From contig CAYLWW010000027.1 of the NCBI GenBank assembly GCA_964387585.1, positions 1-18,805 of the forward strand: 18,805 nt of DNA, in the 5' to 3' direction. Positions 1 through 7,315 of this stretch are shown here, piece after piece (positions within the stretch are counted from its first letter, which is position 1; each line of letters opens with the position of its first letter). This DNA is from CAYLWW01 sp964387585 (GTDB lineage Bacteria; Pseudomonadota; Alphaproteobacteria; Rickettsiales; Midichloriaceae). Both the position numbers and the translations under genes were made by a program. Under the pieces are notes generated by a model, which searched no databases, was not told where the DNA came from, and was given only the letters and a program-made list of their open reading frames with translations.

Positions 1-186
1 TATAGGCTATCTTAACATATAACGTGACTCTTTTATACTGTTTTAGCTATATAATATGTTACTATTCACTTTTTTATTTATATATGCAGATTTATAGACT
101 TTGCATTTCTGATGCCTACTAATCATATGTTTATAAACTGCATATATCTTTTAGTTAGAAGGACATTATACAGCAGATCTATTAAT

Positions 187-1107
187 TTATACTTTTTTCT
201 CTCCTTCTTTACTCCAACCTTTTTTCCTCCCTTCTTCAATAATTAAGTATATTCCTCCTATAGCGATTAAAACGTAGCCTAATAGCGATAAAAAATCAGG
301 CTCTTCTAATAAAAAGAAATAACCTAAAATTCCAGTGAATATTAACCTAGTATAGTCAAATGGCATAACAGCTGAAATATCAGCAAGCTTAAAAGCTTTA
401 AAAAAAGTTACAATATGAATTAAATGAAATAGAGCCATCATTAACGTATATTTAACATAAAAGATATCAAAAGGCGGCCAATCATGGCGCAAAGCTAAAG
501 GTAACGATAATAAAGAACCAAATAAAGTAGAATAGAAAACCTGAGCTTTAGTACGCTCAGTATGGCCTAATATTTTAACACTAAGGTTGTTCATAGACCA
601 AAATGCTAAAGCCAAGAATAAATATGTATAGTGACTATTAAATTGATTAAAGCCAGGTTTAGTAACAAGCAAGGCTCCGCCAATACCTAAAGTAATCATG
701 ACAATTTTACCAAAAGTAATGGATTCTTTAAAATAAAAGATCCCTGCAAATAAGACTATAACGTTTTGTAAATATGTAATAGCAGCTGCATCGATTGCTT
801 GCACCGCTGTTAAGGCGGTATAGAAACAAATAGTAGCTGCTATGCTAAGAGCGCCGTGGGTGAAGTGAAGGCCTAGCTTATTTGTTTTTATGTTTTTTAA
901 TATACCTCCTTTTAAACACCAAGGCAAAATAGTTAGTAATACACTAAACTTATATAGAAAAGCAATTTGCTCTGGATATAAAGATTTTGTTAATTGTTTA
1001 CCAAAGATATACAAGGCCGACATCGCTGCAGCATGTGTCATCATTAATAAAACTCCTGACAACATGTTACTGGGCTTAAAATTTCTAAATGGTTTTTTTT
1101 TATACAT
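187..1107 (-). CDS. DMT-superfamily (EamA) membrane transporter, second of a tandem pair
   Basis: Predicted inner-membrane transporter of the drug/metabolite superfamily, 306 residues, the usual size. Two EamA halves are visible, at about residues 17-148 and 163-291, with roughly ten hydrophobic segments. Each half has the family pattern: FYFKE near 125 closes a helix in the first half, and PFDYTRLIFTGIL (249-261) followed by LEEP lies in the second. The lysine-rich tail is probably cytoplasmic. Its start overlaps the stop of the upstream paralog by 8 bases (ATGTATAA), which suggests translational coupling. The two proteins align along their whole length, so the pair arose by duplication. Known Rickettsia members of this superfamily include an S-adenosylmethionine importer, but the substrate here cannot be read from sequence. 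The family call is firm; the role as a host-metabolite importer is inference. Confidence 0.9.
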   Translation of the reverse strand: MYKKKPFRNFKPSNMLSGVLLMMTHAAAMSALYIFGKQLTKSLYPEQIAFLYKFSVLLTILPWCLKGGILKNIKTNKLGLHFTHGALSIAATICFYTALTAVQAIDAAAITYLQNVIVLFAGIFYFKESITFGKIVMITLGIGGALLVTKPGFNQFNSHYTYLFLALAFWSMNNLSVKILGHTERTKAQVFYSTLFGSLLSLPLALRHDWPPFDIFYVKYTLMMALFHLIHIVTFFKAFKLADISAVMPFDYTRLIFTGILGYFFLLEEPDFLSLLGYVLIAIGGIYLIIEEGRKKGWSKEGEKKV

Positions 1108-2152
1108 TTTCTAATTCAGCCTCTATATTTTCTATCGTGTCGGACTTATTTTTACTTTTTCTCTTGTGATATTCAACTTTCACTAATGTTAATCCTGCTA
1201 CAATTATTATTAAATAGCCGCAATAAGCATAAATACTTGGAGAGTCATGGAAAAATAATATGCTGATGATTCCACTAAAAATCAACTTAAAATAATCAAA
1301 TGACATTATGGTAGAAATTTCAGAACATTTCATAGCTAAAAAGAAAGCAGTGACATGAACAAAATAACAACCAGCTACTAATAATATATAAAACCACTGC
1401 CATAATTCTATATTTATTTCAGAGAATGAAATAAATGATTGAGGAGATAACATTTTTATTCCACTATATTCAACCACTTCCCAATTAACAAAAGCGGTTG
1501 GATAAGCCAATATAACTCCAAACAATAACACATAAAATGCTTGGGTTTCATTCGTTGCTCCTTTGTTCCCTAACACTTTTACTAATGTAGTATTAGTGGC
1601 CCACACTATTACTGCAGCAATAATAAATAAGTAATAATAATTAAATTCATCATTGCTAAAGTCACTTTTTCCAGAAATTAGTAATTCCCATAATACTCCA
1701 AAAAGGCTAGGATAAACTATAAGTATAGCGCCTATAAAGCTTGCTAAAATCGCAGAGATCTTAATTTTAGTTAGACCTTCTTTAAAATATAAAATACCTA
1801 CAACAACCCATAAAATTTGCTCAAGAAAGTGTAATGCAGTGGCGTTAGCAACATTAACATGTTTTAAACCATACATAAAAAGAAGTGATCCTGCTATGCT
1901 AAATAACCCTCTCCATATATGTAAAACTAGGTTAGGGGTTTTTAGAACAATTAGTCCTTTTCTAAATATCCATGGTAACATTAAAATGAATATAGTAGCT
2001 TTATACAAAAACACCGCTTGATTAGAGTGCATATTCTTTGTTAAGACCTTCATTAAAGCATATAGAGTAGATAACGATAGACCGTTAAGAATCATGTACA
2101 GCATACCATACAAGCTGTTAGCTGGTTTCATAATACTATTAGTAGATTTCAT
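1100..2152 (-). CDS. DMT-superfamily (EamA) membrane transporter, first of a tandem pair
   Basis: Multi-spanning transporter of 350 residues, longer than the usual 290-310. It is clearly paralogous to the next gene in the operon: both have a LYK motif near residue 50, ILYFKE or IFYFKE closing the first half, and a (S/P)FDY-x2-LIF-(S/T)-GI motif near 284-295. The extra length comes from two loops, about 150-172 and 224-250, that the sister lacks, plus an acidic tail (ENIEAELENV). The start lies 6 bases after the stop of the NtrY-like kinase, and an AAAGAG ribosome-binding sequence falls inside the end of the kinase gene, so the three genes are almost surely one transcript. The substrate is unknown; a SAM or amino-acid type importer is possible by analogy with rickettsial EamA proteins. 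Confidence 0.9.
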   Translation of the reverse strand: MKSTNSIMKPANSLYGMLYMILNGLSLSTLYALMKVLTKNMHSNQAVFLYKATIFILMLPWIFRKGLIVLKTPNLVLHIWRGLFSIAGSLLFMYGLKHVNVANATALHFLEQILWVVVGILYFKEGLTKIKISAILASFIGAILIVYPSLFGVLWELLISGKSDFSNDEFNYYYLFIIAAVIVWATNTTLVKVLGNKGATNETQAFYVLLFGVILAYPTAFVNWEVVEYSGIKMLSPQSFISFSEINIELWQWFYILLVAGCYFVHVTAFFLAMKCSEISTIMSFDYFKLIFSGIISILFFHDSPSIYAYCGYLIIIVAGLTLVKVEYHKRKSKNKSDTIENIEAELENV

Positions 2153-2158
2153 AATGAA

Positions 2159-4183
2159 TTACTCTTTTTGTTTAGTAGTTAAAGTAAGATTAAAAACAGC
2201 ACAAGCCCCTAATTTAGTATTTGAAATACTAAATTTTTCTCCATGTTCTTCTATGATTTTTTTTACAATAGATAATCCTAATCCCATTCCATTATTTTTA
2301 GTAGTTATATAAGGCTCATAAATTTTATTCAATAAATCTTCTTCAATTCCTTTCCCGTTATCTTGCACCTTAATTTGAACTTTTTGATGATTAGTAAGTA
2401 TTTCAAGAGTTATGCTTATTATCCCTTTAATAGAAGAGACAATATTAGTCTTAGCAGATATAGCTTCAGCTGAGTTTTTAAATAAATTCAATAATACCTG
2501 AGTGATTTGCATTCTATCACACTCTACATAACAACATTTATCACAATTGTCAAACCTGTATTCTATTTCTGGATATGCAGTTTGCTGAAAAAATATAATT
2601 TCTTTTATTATAAGGCATAAATCATAAGACTTAATTTTAGGAATAGATATCTTAGAGAATTCAACAAATTCTCCTACCATAACTCTTATATCCTCAACTC
2701 TACGGCTTATAGTATCGAGGTAACGACTAAATTGTTCAGCATCTTCATGTATTTGCGGAATGAATTTTTTACGCAATCTTTCGGTAGATAATTGTATAGG
2801 GGTTAATGGATTTTTTATCTCATGAGCAATCCTTCTCGCTATATCAGCCCAAGCTTTAAAGCGCTGAGCTGTTACTAATTCGCTAATATCATCAAAAGTT
2901 ACAATAATACTATCAGCTTTATTATCATTAAATACTACTGCAGCCCTAACAAATAGATTGCGTTTGAAATTACCTATCTGTACTTCTATGTTTTGAGTTA
3001 GATTATTATTTAATAAAGTATCTTTATCTATTTTAAAAAAATCATTATTTAATTTACTAATAACTATATCTAATTCAGGAAATACTTCATTATAAGTTAA
3101 CCCTTTAATTGATTGTAAATCCAATTCCTTGTCATTTTTAGCAACTTTAAGCAAATTAAGAGCTGAATTATTGCATAACACTATCTTTTTTTCTCTATCA
3201 AGAGTTATAACTCCCGCAGAAAGCTCAGATAGAATTGTTTCAATAAATCGACGCCTCTCATCTATGATATAATTTGCATGCTTCAACTTGCTATGTTGCT
3301 CATCGATTTTAGAGGTCATTTGATTAAAAGTGATAGCTAATATACTTATCTCATCATTAGAATTGCTTTCTGAAACTCTAACTGAAAGATCTCCTTCTTT
3401 TACTTTAATGGCAGCTTTCACTAGCTGATTTATCGGATTAGTAATTAATATTGCTAACTTATTTGCAAATATTAAAGATAAAAGCCATAATACTAGTGTT
3501 AATCCTATAAAAGCTGAAACTACTTTATGACGAATTTTGACTATATTCTGCTCAAGCGATATATAAGTATCAGCTAATTTTTGACTATCTACCAAATGCT
3601 GAGTTATTTCATTATCTATAGTTTTACCTACTAAAAGATAAAGATTCTCACCCATAAAATCGTATAATGCGCTATCTAGCTTCATTATAGCGCGAACTTT
3701 ATTACCATCACCTATTCTTTCTATATATATATCACCATTTTTAGATTTGTCTAAAGCAGCTAAGGGAACTTTTTCAAACATTAAAGAAAAGCTCAATGAA
3801 GTTTTAGCCAATACTATATTTTCGTTAAAAACAACAGCTTCTGACAAAGAAAGTGCATTAGCTCTATCATCGAGGAATTTATTAAACGCCCTAAGATCTC
3901 TAATTAATGAAAGATTATACCTTATATCATTTGCTAAAGATAATAGTGCAGGGCGAATTTCATTAACATGTTCTTCTAAATATATTTCTGATATTCTTAC
4001 TGTCTCTTTAAAAGTGCTACGGATCTGATTACTAAATATAGATTCTATTCCAAGATAATAATATATAGAAGCTAAAAGCGAAACTAATACCATAGGTACC
4101 ATAACCGCTGCAGTACCTATGAAAAGTATCATTTTCTGCTTTAGAGAAAGAGAAAAGACAGAATTTCTAAGATTTTTAATCAT
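2159..4183 (-). CDS. ntrY: NtrY-like membrane sensor histidine kinase
   Basis: Inner-membrane two-component kinase of 674 residues. It has a membrane segment at about 18-46, a periplasmic sensor region to about 220, a second membrane segment at about 221-246, HAMP at about 240-296, a PAS domain at about 315-435, then dimerisation and ATPase domains. The H box is RRIAHEIKNPLTPIQLS with the phospho-acceptor His454. The N box is NLFKNSAEA (566-574), the G1 box DNGKG (608-612) and the G2 box GMGLGL (632-637), so the kinase looks catalytically complete. HEIKNPLTPIQLS is typical of the NtrY branch, whose partner is the regulator NtrX; no ntrX is present in this window. In other alphaproteobacteria NtrYX responds to nitrogen or redox state; the signal here is unknown. 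It heads an operon with two DMT transporters, which suggests but does not prove a link with metabolite uptake. Confidence 0.9.
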   Translation of the reverse strand: MIKNLRNSVFSLSLKQKMILFIGTAAVMVPMVLVSLLASIYYYLGIESIFSNQIRSTFKETVRISEIYLEEHVNEIRPALLSLANDIRYNLSLIRDLRAFNKFLDDRANALSLSEAVVFNENIVLAKTSLSFSLMFEKVPLAALDKSKNGDIYIERIGDGNKVRAIMKLDSALYDFMGENLYLLVGKTIDNEITQHLVDSQKLADTYISLEQNIVKIRHKVVSAFIGLTLVLWLLSLIFANKLAILITNPINQLVKAAIKVKEGDLSVRVSESNSNDEISILAITFNQMTSKIDEQHSKLKHANYIIDERRRFIETILSELSAGVITLDREKKIVLCNNSALNLLKVAKNDKELDLQSIKGLTYNEVFPELDIVISKLNNDFFKIDKDTLLNNNLTQNIEVQIGNFKRNLFVRAAVVFNDNKADSIIVTFDDISELVTAQRFKAWADIARRIAHEIKNPLTPIQLSTERLRKKFIPQIHEDAEQFSRYLDTISRRVEDIRVMVGEFVEFSKISIPKIKSYDLCLIIKEIIFFQQTAYPEIEYRFDNCDKCCYVECDRMQITQVLLNLFKNSAEAISAKTNIVSSIKGIISITLEILTNHQKVQIKVQDNGKGIEEDLLNKIYEPYITTKNNGMGLGLSIVKKIIEEHGEKFSISNTKLGACAVFNLTLTTKQKE

Positions 4184-4256
4184 TTATCTATTTATTTATC
4201 CAATGCTATATTTGAATTAATTGGCGATTAGTAAAATTTCTTATATACTAAGCTAG

Positions 4257-5465
4257 TTAATTTGATAGTAAATTTACTAACTCAATAAATATGACGAATA
4301 AACCAAAAAACATAGACAGTATAAGAAATGGTTTCCTTATAAAGATAAACTTATAATTATCATTACTGATTAGGGAGTTCTCTTTAATTCGTAACGCAAC
4401 TAAACAAGGCATAATAACTGCCAATATACTTAAAGCCATAGAAGCAAATGCTAATGCTTTAACAAACAAATGAGAATTAAGCAATACAAAAACAATTGGT
4501 ATTACAAAAGTATATAATAATGCTTTAAATTTATCTAACTTAGATTTTTTAGAATATTTTAATAGCTCAATAAAAAAATCAAATAAACCTATGGTTACTC
4601 CTAACAAAGAAGTTACTATAGCAAACCAACTAAAAGCAGCTATTATTTGATGTAACAATGCATTTCCCGATACATTATCTAGCGCATATAAAAAGCTGTT
4701 GAGACCTTGATTCCAACTTTGGCTATCTTGCTCTATAGTCCCTAAAGTTACCATTAACCAAAGTGAATAAATTACTAAAGGTATTAAGCTACCTATTACA
4801 AATACAGAATTTATTCCTACAACTTTTCTATTATTGATATACTGCATAATAGAAGATATGCTGCCATGAAATCCGAAAGAAGCAAAAAAAATTGGAATAG
4901 CAATCGCCATTGATTTATTTACAACAGTACTATGATTCAATAGCAAATTAACTTTAAGATGGGGTAGTAAAGCAAATATTAACAATATAAAACATATGCT
5001 TTTAAATATAAGAAATATCCTGTTGCTATAATCTACTGCTTTAGTCGAAACGTAAACAATTAATCCACACCCTATGCTCAAAGCAACAGCAATTTCAATT
5101 CTATAAAAATCATTACCTTGGGTTTCAAATACATTCTCCTGTATGATTGAAGTTAAACCAGAAATATAAGCTGAGATAAGTGAGTAAAATAAAGCTACTA
5201 AAGAAAAAAGAGAGATAACATAAGCTGGAATACCTAAAATTTGCTTAACTATAGTAACTATACTATGGTTATTTTTTAACACTAAGTTTATCTCTACAGT
5301 AACTAAAGCTGTGTAAAGCATTAGAATCCATATAGGTAACATTAATAATAAACTATTTATAAGTCCAAGATTAACACAACTAATAGGCAATGCTAACATA
5401 CCAGCACCTATAGAAGTGCCAGCTATTATCAGTATTCCACCTAATTTATTATTGAATTCAGACAC
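4257..5465 (-). CDS. Aromatic amino acid permease (HAAAP family, TyrP/Mtr-like)
   Basis: Integral membrane permease of 402 residues with about eleven hydrophobic helices, matching the length of the hydroxy/aromatic amino acid permease family, which imports tyrosine or tryptophan by proton symport. The N-terminal family signature GTSIGAGMLALP occupies residues 16-27, the unwound substrate-binding part of helix 1. A second conserved motif, FASFGFHGSISS, lies at 194-205. The start codon is GTG; it places GTSIGAGMLALP at the family's usual distance from the N-terminus, and a weak AGG lies six bases upstream. It ends 73 bases before the ntrY-like gene, with no convincing terminator between, so read-through into that operon is possible. 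Which aromatic amino acid it carries cannot be decided from sequence. An obligate intracellular bacterium would plausibly use it to draw on host amino acids. Confidence 0.88.
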   Translation of the reverse strand: MSEFNNKLGGILIIAGTSIGAGMLALPISCVNLGLINSLLLMLPIWILMLYTALVTVEINLVLKNNHSIVTIVKQILGIPAYVISLFSLVALFYSLISAYISGLTSIIQENVFETQGNDFYRIEIAVALSIGCGLIVYVSTKAVDYSNRIFLIFKSICFILLIFALLPHLKVNLLLNHSTVVNKSMAIAIPIFFASFGFHGSISSIMQYINNRKVVGINSVFVIGSLIPLVIYSLWLMVTLGTIEQDSQSWNQGLNSFLYALDNVSGNALLHQIIAAFSWFAIVTSLLGVTIGLFDFFIELLKYSKKSKLDKFKALLYTFVIPIVFVLLNSHLFVKALAFASMALSILAVIMPCLVALRIKENSLISNDNYKFIFIRKPFLILSMFFGLFVIFIELVNLLSN

Positions 5466-5631
5466 TATAGACCTATATAAATTTTTTTAAATAACTACTT
5501 TATTAATTTAATTGAATTATTAAAGTATATAGATACATATGAGACTAATTTAGCTTACAATGAAATCCTGAAATTTAATGTAATTATAATGCTAAATCTT
5601 ATTAAAGCTTTATTATTAGCAGATTTTTTAG

Positions 5632-6201
5632 TTACTCAATACTAGGCTCACGTGCAATAAAATCATAACTACGCATACGCTCAATCTCTAACGAATCACG
5701 AGTAGCGCGCAGCACTGAAACAATACGTGCAATATAAGATATGGATAGAATTTCAAAACCTCTTTTGATCAATTTTTTAGTATGCACATCAACGCAGTAC
5801 TTGCATCCATTTAATATAGAAACGGCTAAGCAATACAACTCAAAATCCATAGGATCAACCATAGGGTGTAGTACACTTTGCATATGCAATCCTGAATTTA
5901 TGTTTGCTAGGTCTATAACGCTGACATTATGAGCAAAGTTATAATAGGTATTATTCATTGACATCATAACTACAGCAATTTTACATGCTTGAGCATCAAT
6001 TTCTTCAAGAAACATTTTAGCTTCTCCCCTAATGCTATTCAATAAAACTTCATGTTTAAGAGAATAACCTATGCTTAGTGCTACTCCGTATAACTGTTGC
6101 TTAGTTAATAATTGACTATCCTTTAGGAATAACTCCTCAAGATTCAGTTTTATATCTTCTGAATAATCTGGTAACTTCTTGATTAAATTGCGTATAGTCA
6201 T
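5632..6201 (-). CDS. ahpD: Alkylhydroperoxidase AhpD
   Basis: Cytosolic thiol peroxidase or reductase of the AhpD/carboxymuconolactone-decarboxylase-like fold, 189 residues. The start (MTIRNLIKKLPDYSEDIKLN) and the MNNTYY segment near 82-87 resemble Mycobacterium AhpD closely. The catalytic set is intact: Glu121, Cys133, Cys136 and His140, in the motif NGCKYCVDVH. The Glu-Cys-Cys-His spacing equals that of the mycobacterial enzyme as I recall it, where the pair links AhpC to a lipoylated protein. No ahpC or lipoamide gene lies nearby, so partners must be encoded elsewhere. The gene stands alone, with its own near-consensus promoter about 40 bases upstream and a perfect dyad just beyond it, suggesting individual regulation. 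The likely role is detoxifying peroxides met inside the host cell. Confident at family level; the reducing partner is inferred. Confidence 0.92.
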   Translation of the reverse strand: MTIRNLIKKLPDYSEDIKLNLEELFLKDSQLLTKQQLYGVALSIGYSLKHEVLLNSIRGEAKMFLEEIDAQACKIAVVMMSMNNTYYNFAHNVSVIDLANINSGLHMQSVLHPMVDPMDFELYCLAVSILNGCKYCVDVHTKKLIKRGFEILSISYIARIVSVLRATRDSLEIERMRSYDFIAREPSIE

Positions 6202-6237
6202 ATATAAAGAGTTGTTTTTTAGCTTAACTAAAATTGA

Positions 6238-6266
6238 ATTCTAGTATTATTTCAATTATTTGGCAA
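6238..6266 (-). promoter_or_regulatory. Sigma70-type promoter of ahpD
   Basis: Read on the minus strand: a -35 element TTGCCA (6261-6266), a spacer of 17 bases, and a -10 element TAGAAT (6238-6243). Each hexamer matches five of six consensus positions. Transcription would begin near 6231, giving a leader of about 30 bases before the ahpD ATG at 6201. Confidence 0.6.
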
Positions 6267-6275
6267 GCTACTATT

Positions 6276-6292
6276 TAGGTATTTATTACCTA
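6276..6292. promoter_or_regulatory. Perfect dyad just upstream of the ahpD promoter, candidate operator
   Basis: TAGGTA, five bases (TTTAT), then TACCTA form a perfect 6-bp inverted repeat of 17 bases. It begins ten bases upstream of the ahpD -35 hexamer, where an activator commonly binds. No regulator can be named. A second 6-bp dyad, GCTAAC-TAATCG-GTTAGC, lies further upstream at 6334-6351. Confidence 0.4.
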
Positions 6293-6365
6293 TAATCTAA
6301 AGATCAATTTTGTTTCAATAGATATTGTTATAAGCTAACTAATCGGTTAGCATAGAATACAGAAA

Positions 6366-6578
6366 TTGTATATATTTCTGAGAAGTATAGGTTTTATTGA
6401 ATTGCGTTGCATCGGACGAGTATTGGTGCTGTTAGCAAAAAGCATCATTTTGATGTTATTAAGAATAATACGAAAGAGAAGAATTTTGACCTTGAGCAAT
6501 ATTGTATTTATATTACTAAACTTTGGCTTAAGAAAGCGGCTCTCTGAGATAGCAATATACTCAATATTCACCTATTAA
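6366..6578 (+). pseudogene. Possible remnant of a transposase C-terminus
   Basis: The plus strand carries an open stretch of 70 residues with no ribosome-binding site and no recognisable start region. Its motif GRVLVLLAKSIILMLL, followed about twenty residues later by LNFGLRKRLSEIA, recalls the last part of IS4-type transposases found in Rickettsiales, where GR-[IV]-L-x-LYAK and a leucine/arginine-rich tail are seen. The DDE catalytic region is absent, and a minus-strand open frame overlaps it, so it is probably not a working gene. This is recognition by eye and is weak. It could equally be random low-complexity coding potential. Confidence 0.3.
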
Positions 6579-6603
6579 TTATTCCCGTATTCACTAAGTT
6601 AAT

Positions 6604-6705
6604 AATAAGCTTTAAAAAAACTTACAAAACTAAAAGCAGCTAGCCTAAATAATTCTAAAGACTAGCTGGCTTTCTGTTTTGCCTTTTTAGTTTTAAAAGC
6701 TTATT
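6604..6705. terminator. Large nested hairpin after the 17 kDa gene; terminator or palindromic element
   Basis: Three nested inverted repeats share one centre. Innermost, CAGCTAG (6637-6643) pairs with CTAGCTG (6662-6668) around 18 bases. Next, AAAACTAAAA (6626-6635) pairs perfectly with TTTTAGTTTT (6685-6694). Outermost, AATAAGCTTT (6604-6613) can pair with AAAGCTTATT (6696-6705). On the minus strand the inner stem is followed by TTTTAGTTTT and later a run of seven T, as in a Rho-independent terminator, 40-140 bases after the stop of the 17 kDa gene. T-rich sequence also follows on the plus strand, so it may act both ways. Its size, about 100 bases, also resembles palindromic mobile elements of rickettsiae. 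Confidence 0.6.
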
Positions 6706-6744
6706 TCTTATTTTTTCTTAATATCTTGGCTAAATTAGCTTATA

Positions 6745-7233
6745 TTAATTAGTAGGAGTCCATGAACCATCGGGATTACGGCACGCTTGCCCTACTATTT
6801 CTTGAGTTCTACCCCCTATACTAGCAGTTTGAATGAACTCACGACAATAGTGACCATTTGACGTATAAGTTTTTACAGGTGTAATAGAGCCTTGATGACC
6901 ATTATCAGGATTTTTCCAAGCTGAGCTACTTCCACTTTGATTATTTTCCAAAGCGTAATTATAGCTTCTTTGCTGATAAGCTAAGTCTGCTCTATCAAGG
7001 GAGCTACCTATGCTATTACCAGCTAAAGCTCCTAGAGCGCTACCGACAACTATAGCAGCAGCTTTACCTGAACCACTACCAAATGCCGATCCTGCTAAAC
7101 CTCCTATTAATGCTCCACCAACTGTTCCTACGGCTGTTTTATTTGTTAAACCAGCTTGGTTAGGAGCGCAGCCAACTAAAGTAAATAATATTAAGCTAAC
7201 TGAAGTTAATTTAACTACATAACTATTAATCAT
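6745..7233 (-). CDS. 17 kDa surface-antigen-like outer-membrane lipoprotein
   Basis: Rickettsial 17 kDa antigen homologue, 162 residues from the chosen start, close to the usual 159. The N-terminal signal peptide ends in the lipobox LVGC, with Cys22 as the lipidation site. A glycine-zipper region follows (GGALIGGLAGSAFG, then VGSALGALAGNSIG), typical of membrane-embedded helical hairpins. Then come the family blocks AWKNPDNGHQGSITPVKTY, YCREFIQTASIGG and ACRNPDGSW, which match the Rickettsia antigen almost motif for motif. An in-frame ATG exists 48 bases upstream at 7281, but it would put 16 charged residues before the signal peptide and it lies inside the promoter spacer, so the start at 7233 is preferred. 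The function in the family is unknown; it is an abundant surface lipoprotein. It is followed by a strong hairpin, so the transcript probably ends here. Confidence 0.9.
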   Translation of the reverse strand: MINSYVVKLTSVSLILFTLVGCAPNQAGLTNKTAVGTVGGALIGGLAGSAFGSGSGKAAAIVVGSALGALAGNSIGSSLDRADLAYQQRSYNYALENNQSGSSSAWKNPDNGHQGSITPVKTYTSNGHYCREFIQTASIGGRTQEIVGQACRNPDGSWTPTN

Positions 7234-7269
7234 GTTAAAAATCTTTAAAAATAATTTATCACGATCACA

Positions 7270-7297
7270 ATTATAATTCATTATGCTAAAATGTCTA
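7270..7297 (-). promoter_or_regulatory. Sigma70-type promoter of the 17 kDa lipoprotein gene
   Basis: Read on the minus strand: a -35 element TAGACA (7292-7297, five of six consensus bases), a 16-base spacer, and a perfect -10 TATAAT (7270-7275). Initiation near 7263 leaves a leader of about 30 bases before the ATG at 7233. The upstream in-frame ATG at 7281 falls in the spacer and would not be transcribed from this promoter, which decides the start codon. Confidence 0.6.
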
Positions 7298-7315
7298 TAA
7301 TTCTAAAGAAAAGTT

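Larger units (their letters stand above)
6202..6744. other. Gene-poor stretch between ahpD and the 17 kDa lipoprotein gene
   Basis: This 543-base interval has no intact gene. In order it holds the ahpD promoter (6238-6266), two short dyads (6276-6292 and 6334-6351), a probable decayed transposase fragment on the plus strand (6366-6578), and a large nested hairpin (6604-6705) that probably terminates the 17 kDa transcript. Confidence 0.7.

Noticed and set aside
1..186. Search for a tRNA, terminator or gene end in the first 186 bases
   Set aside because: No cloverleaf, strong hairpin or reading frame could be supported.
6347..6571. Minus-strand open frame of 74 residues in the ahpD-17 kDa spacer
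   Set aside because: It overlaps a plus-strand open stretch, has no ribosome-binding site or family resemblance, and has composition expected of AT-rich spacer.
7233..7281. Upstream in-frame ATG for the 17 kDa lipoprotein gene
   Set aside because: It lies in the spacer of a good TAGACA-16-TATAAT promoter and would place a charged 16-residue leader before a clear lipoprotein signal peptide.
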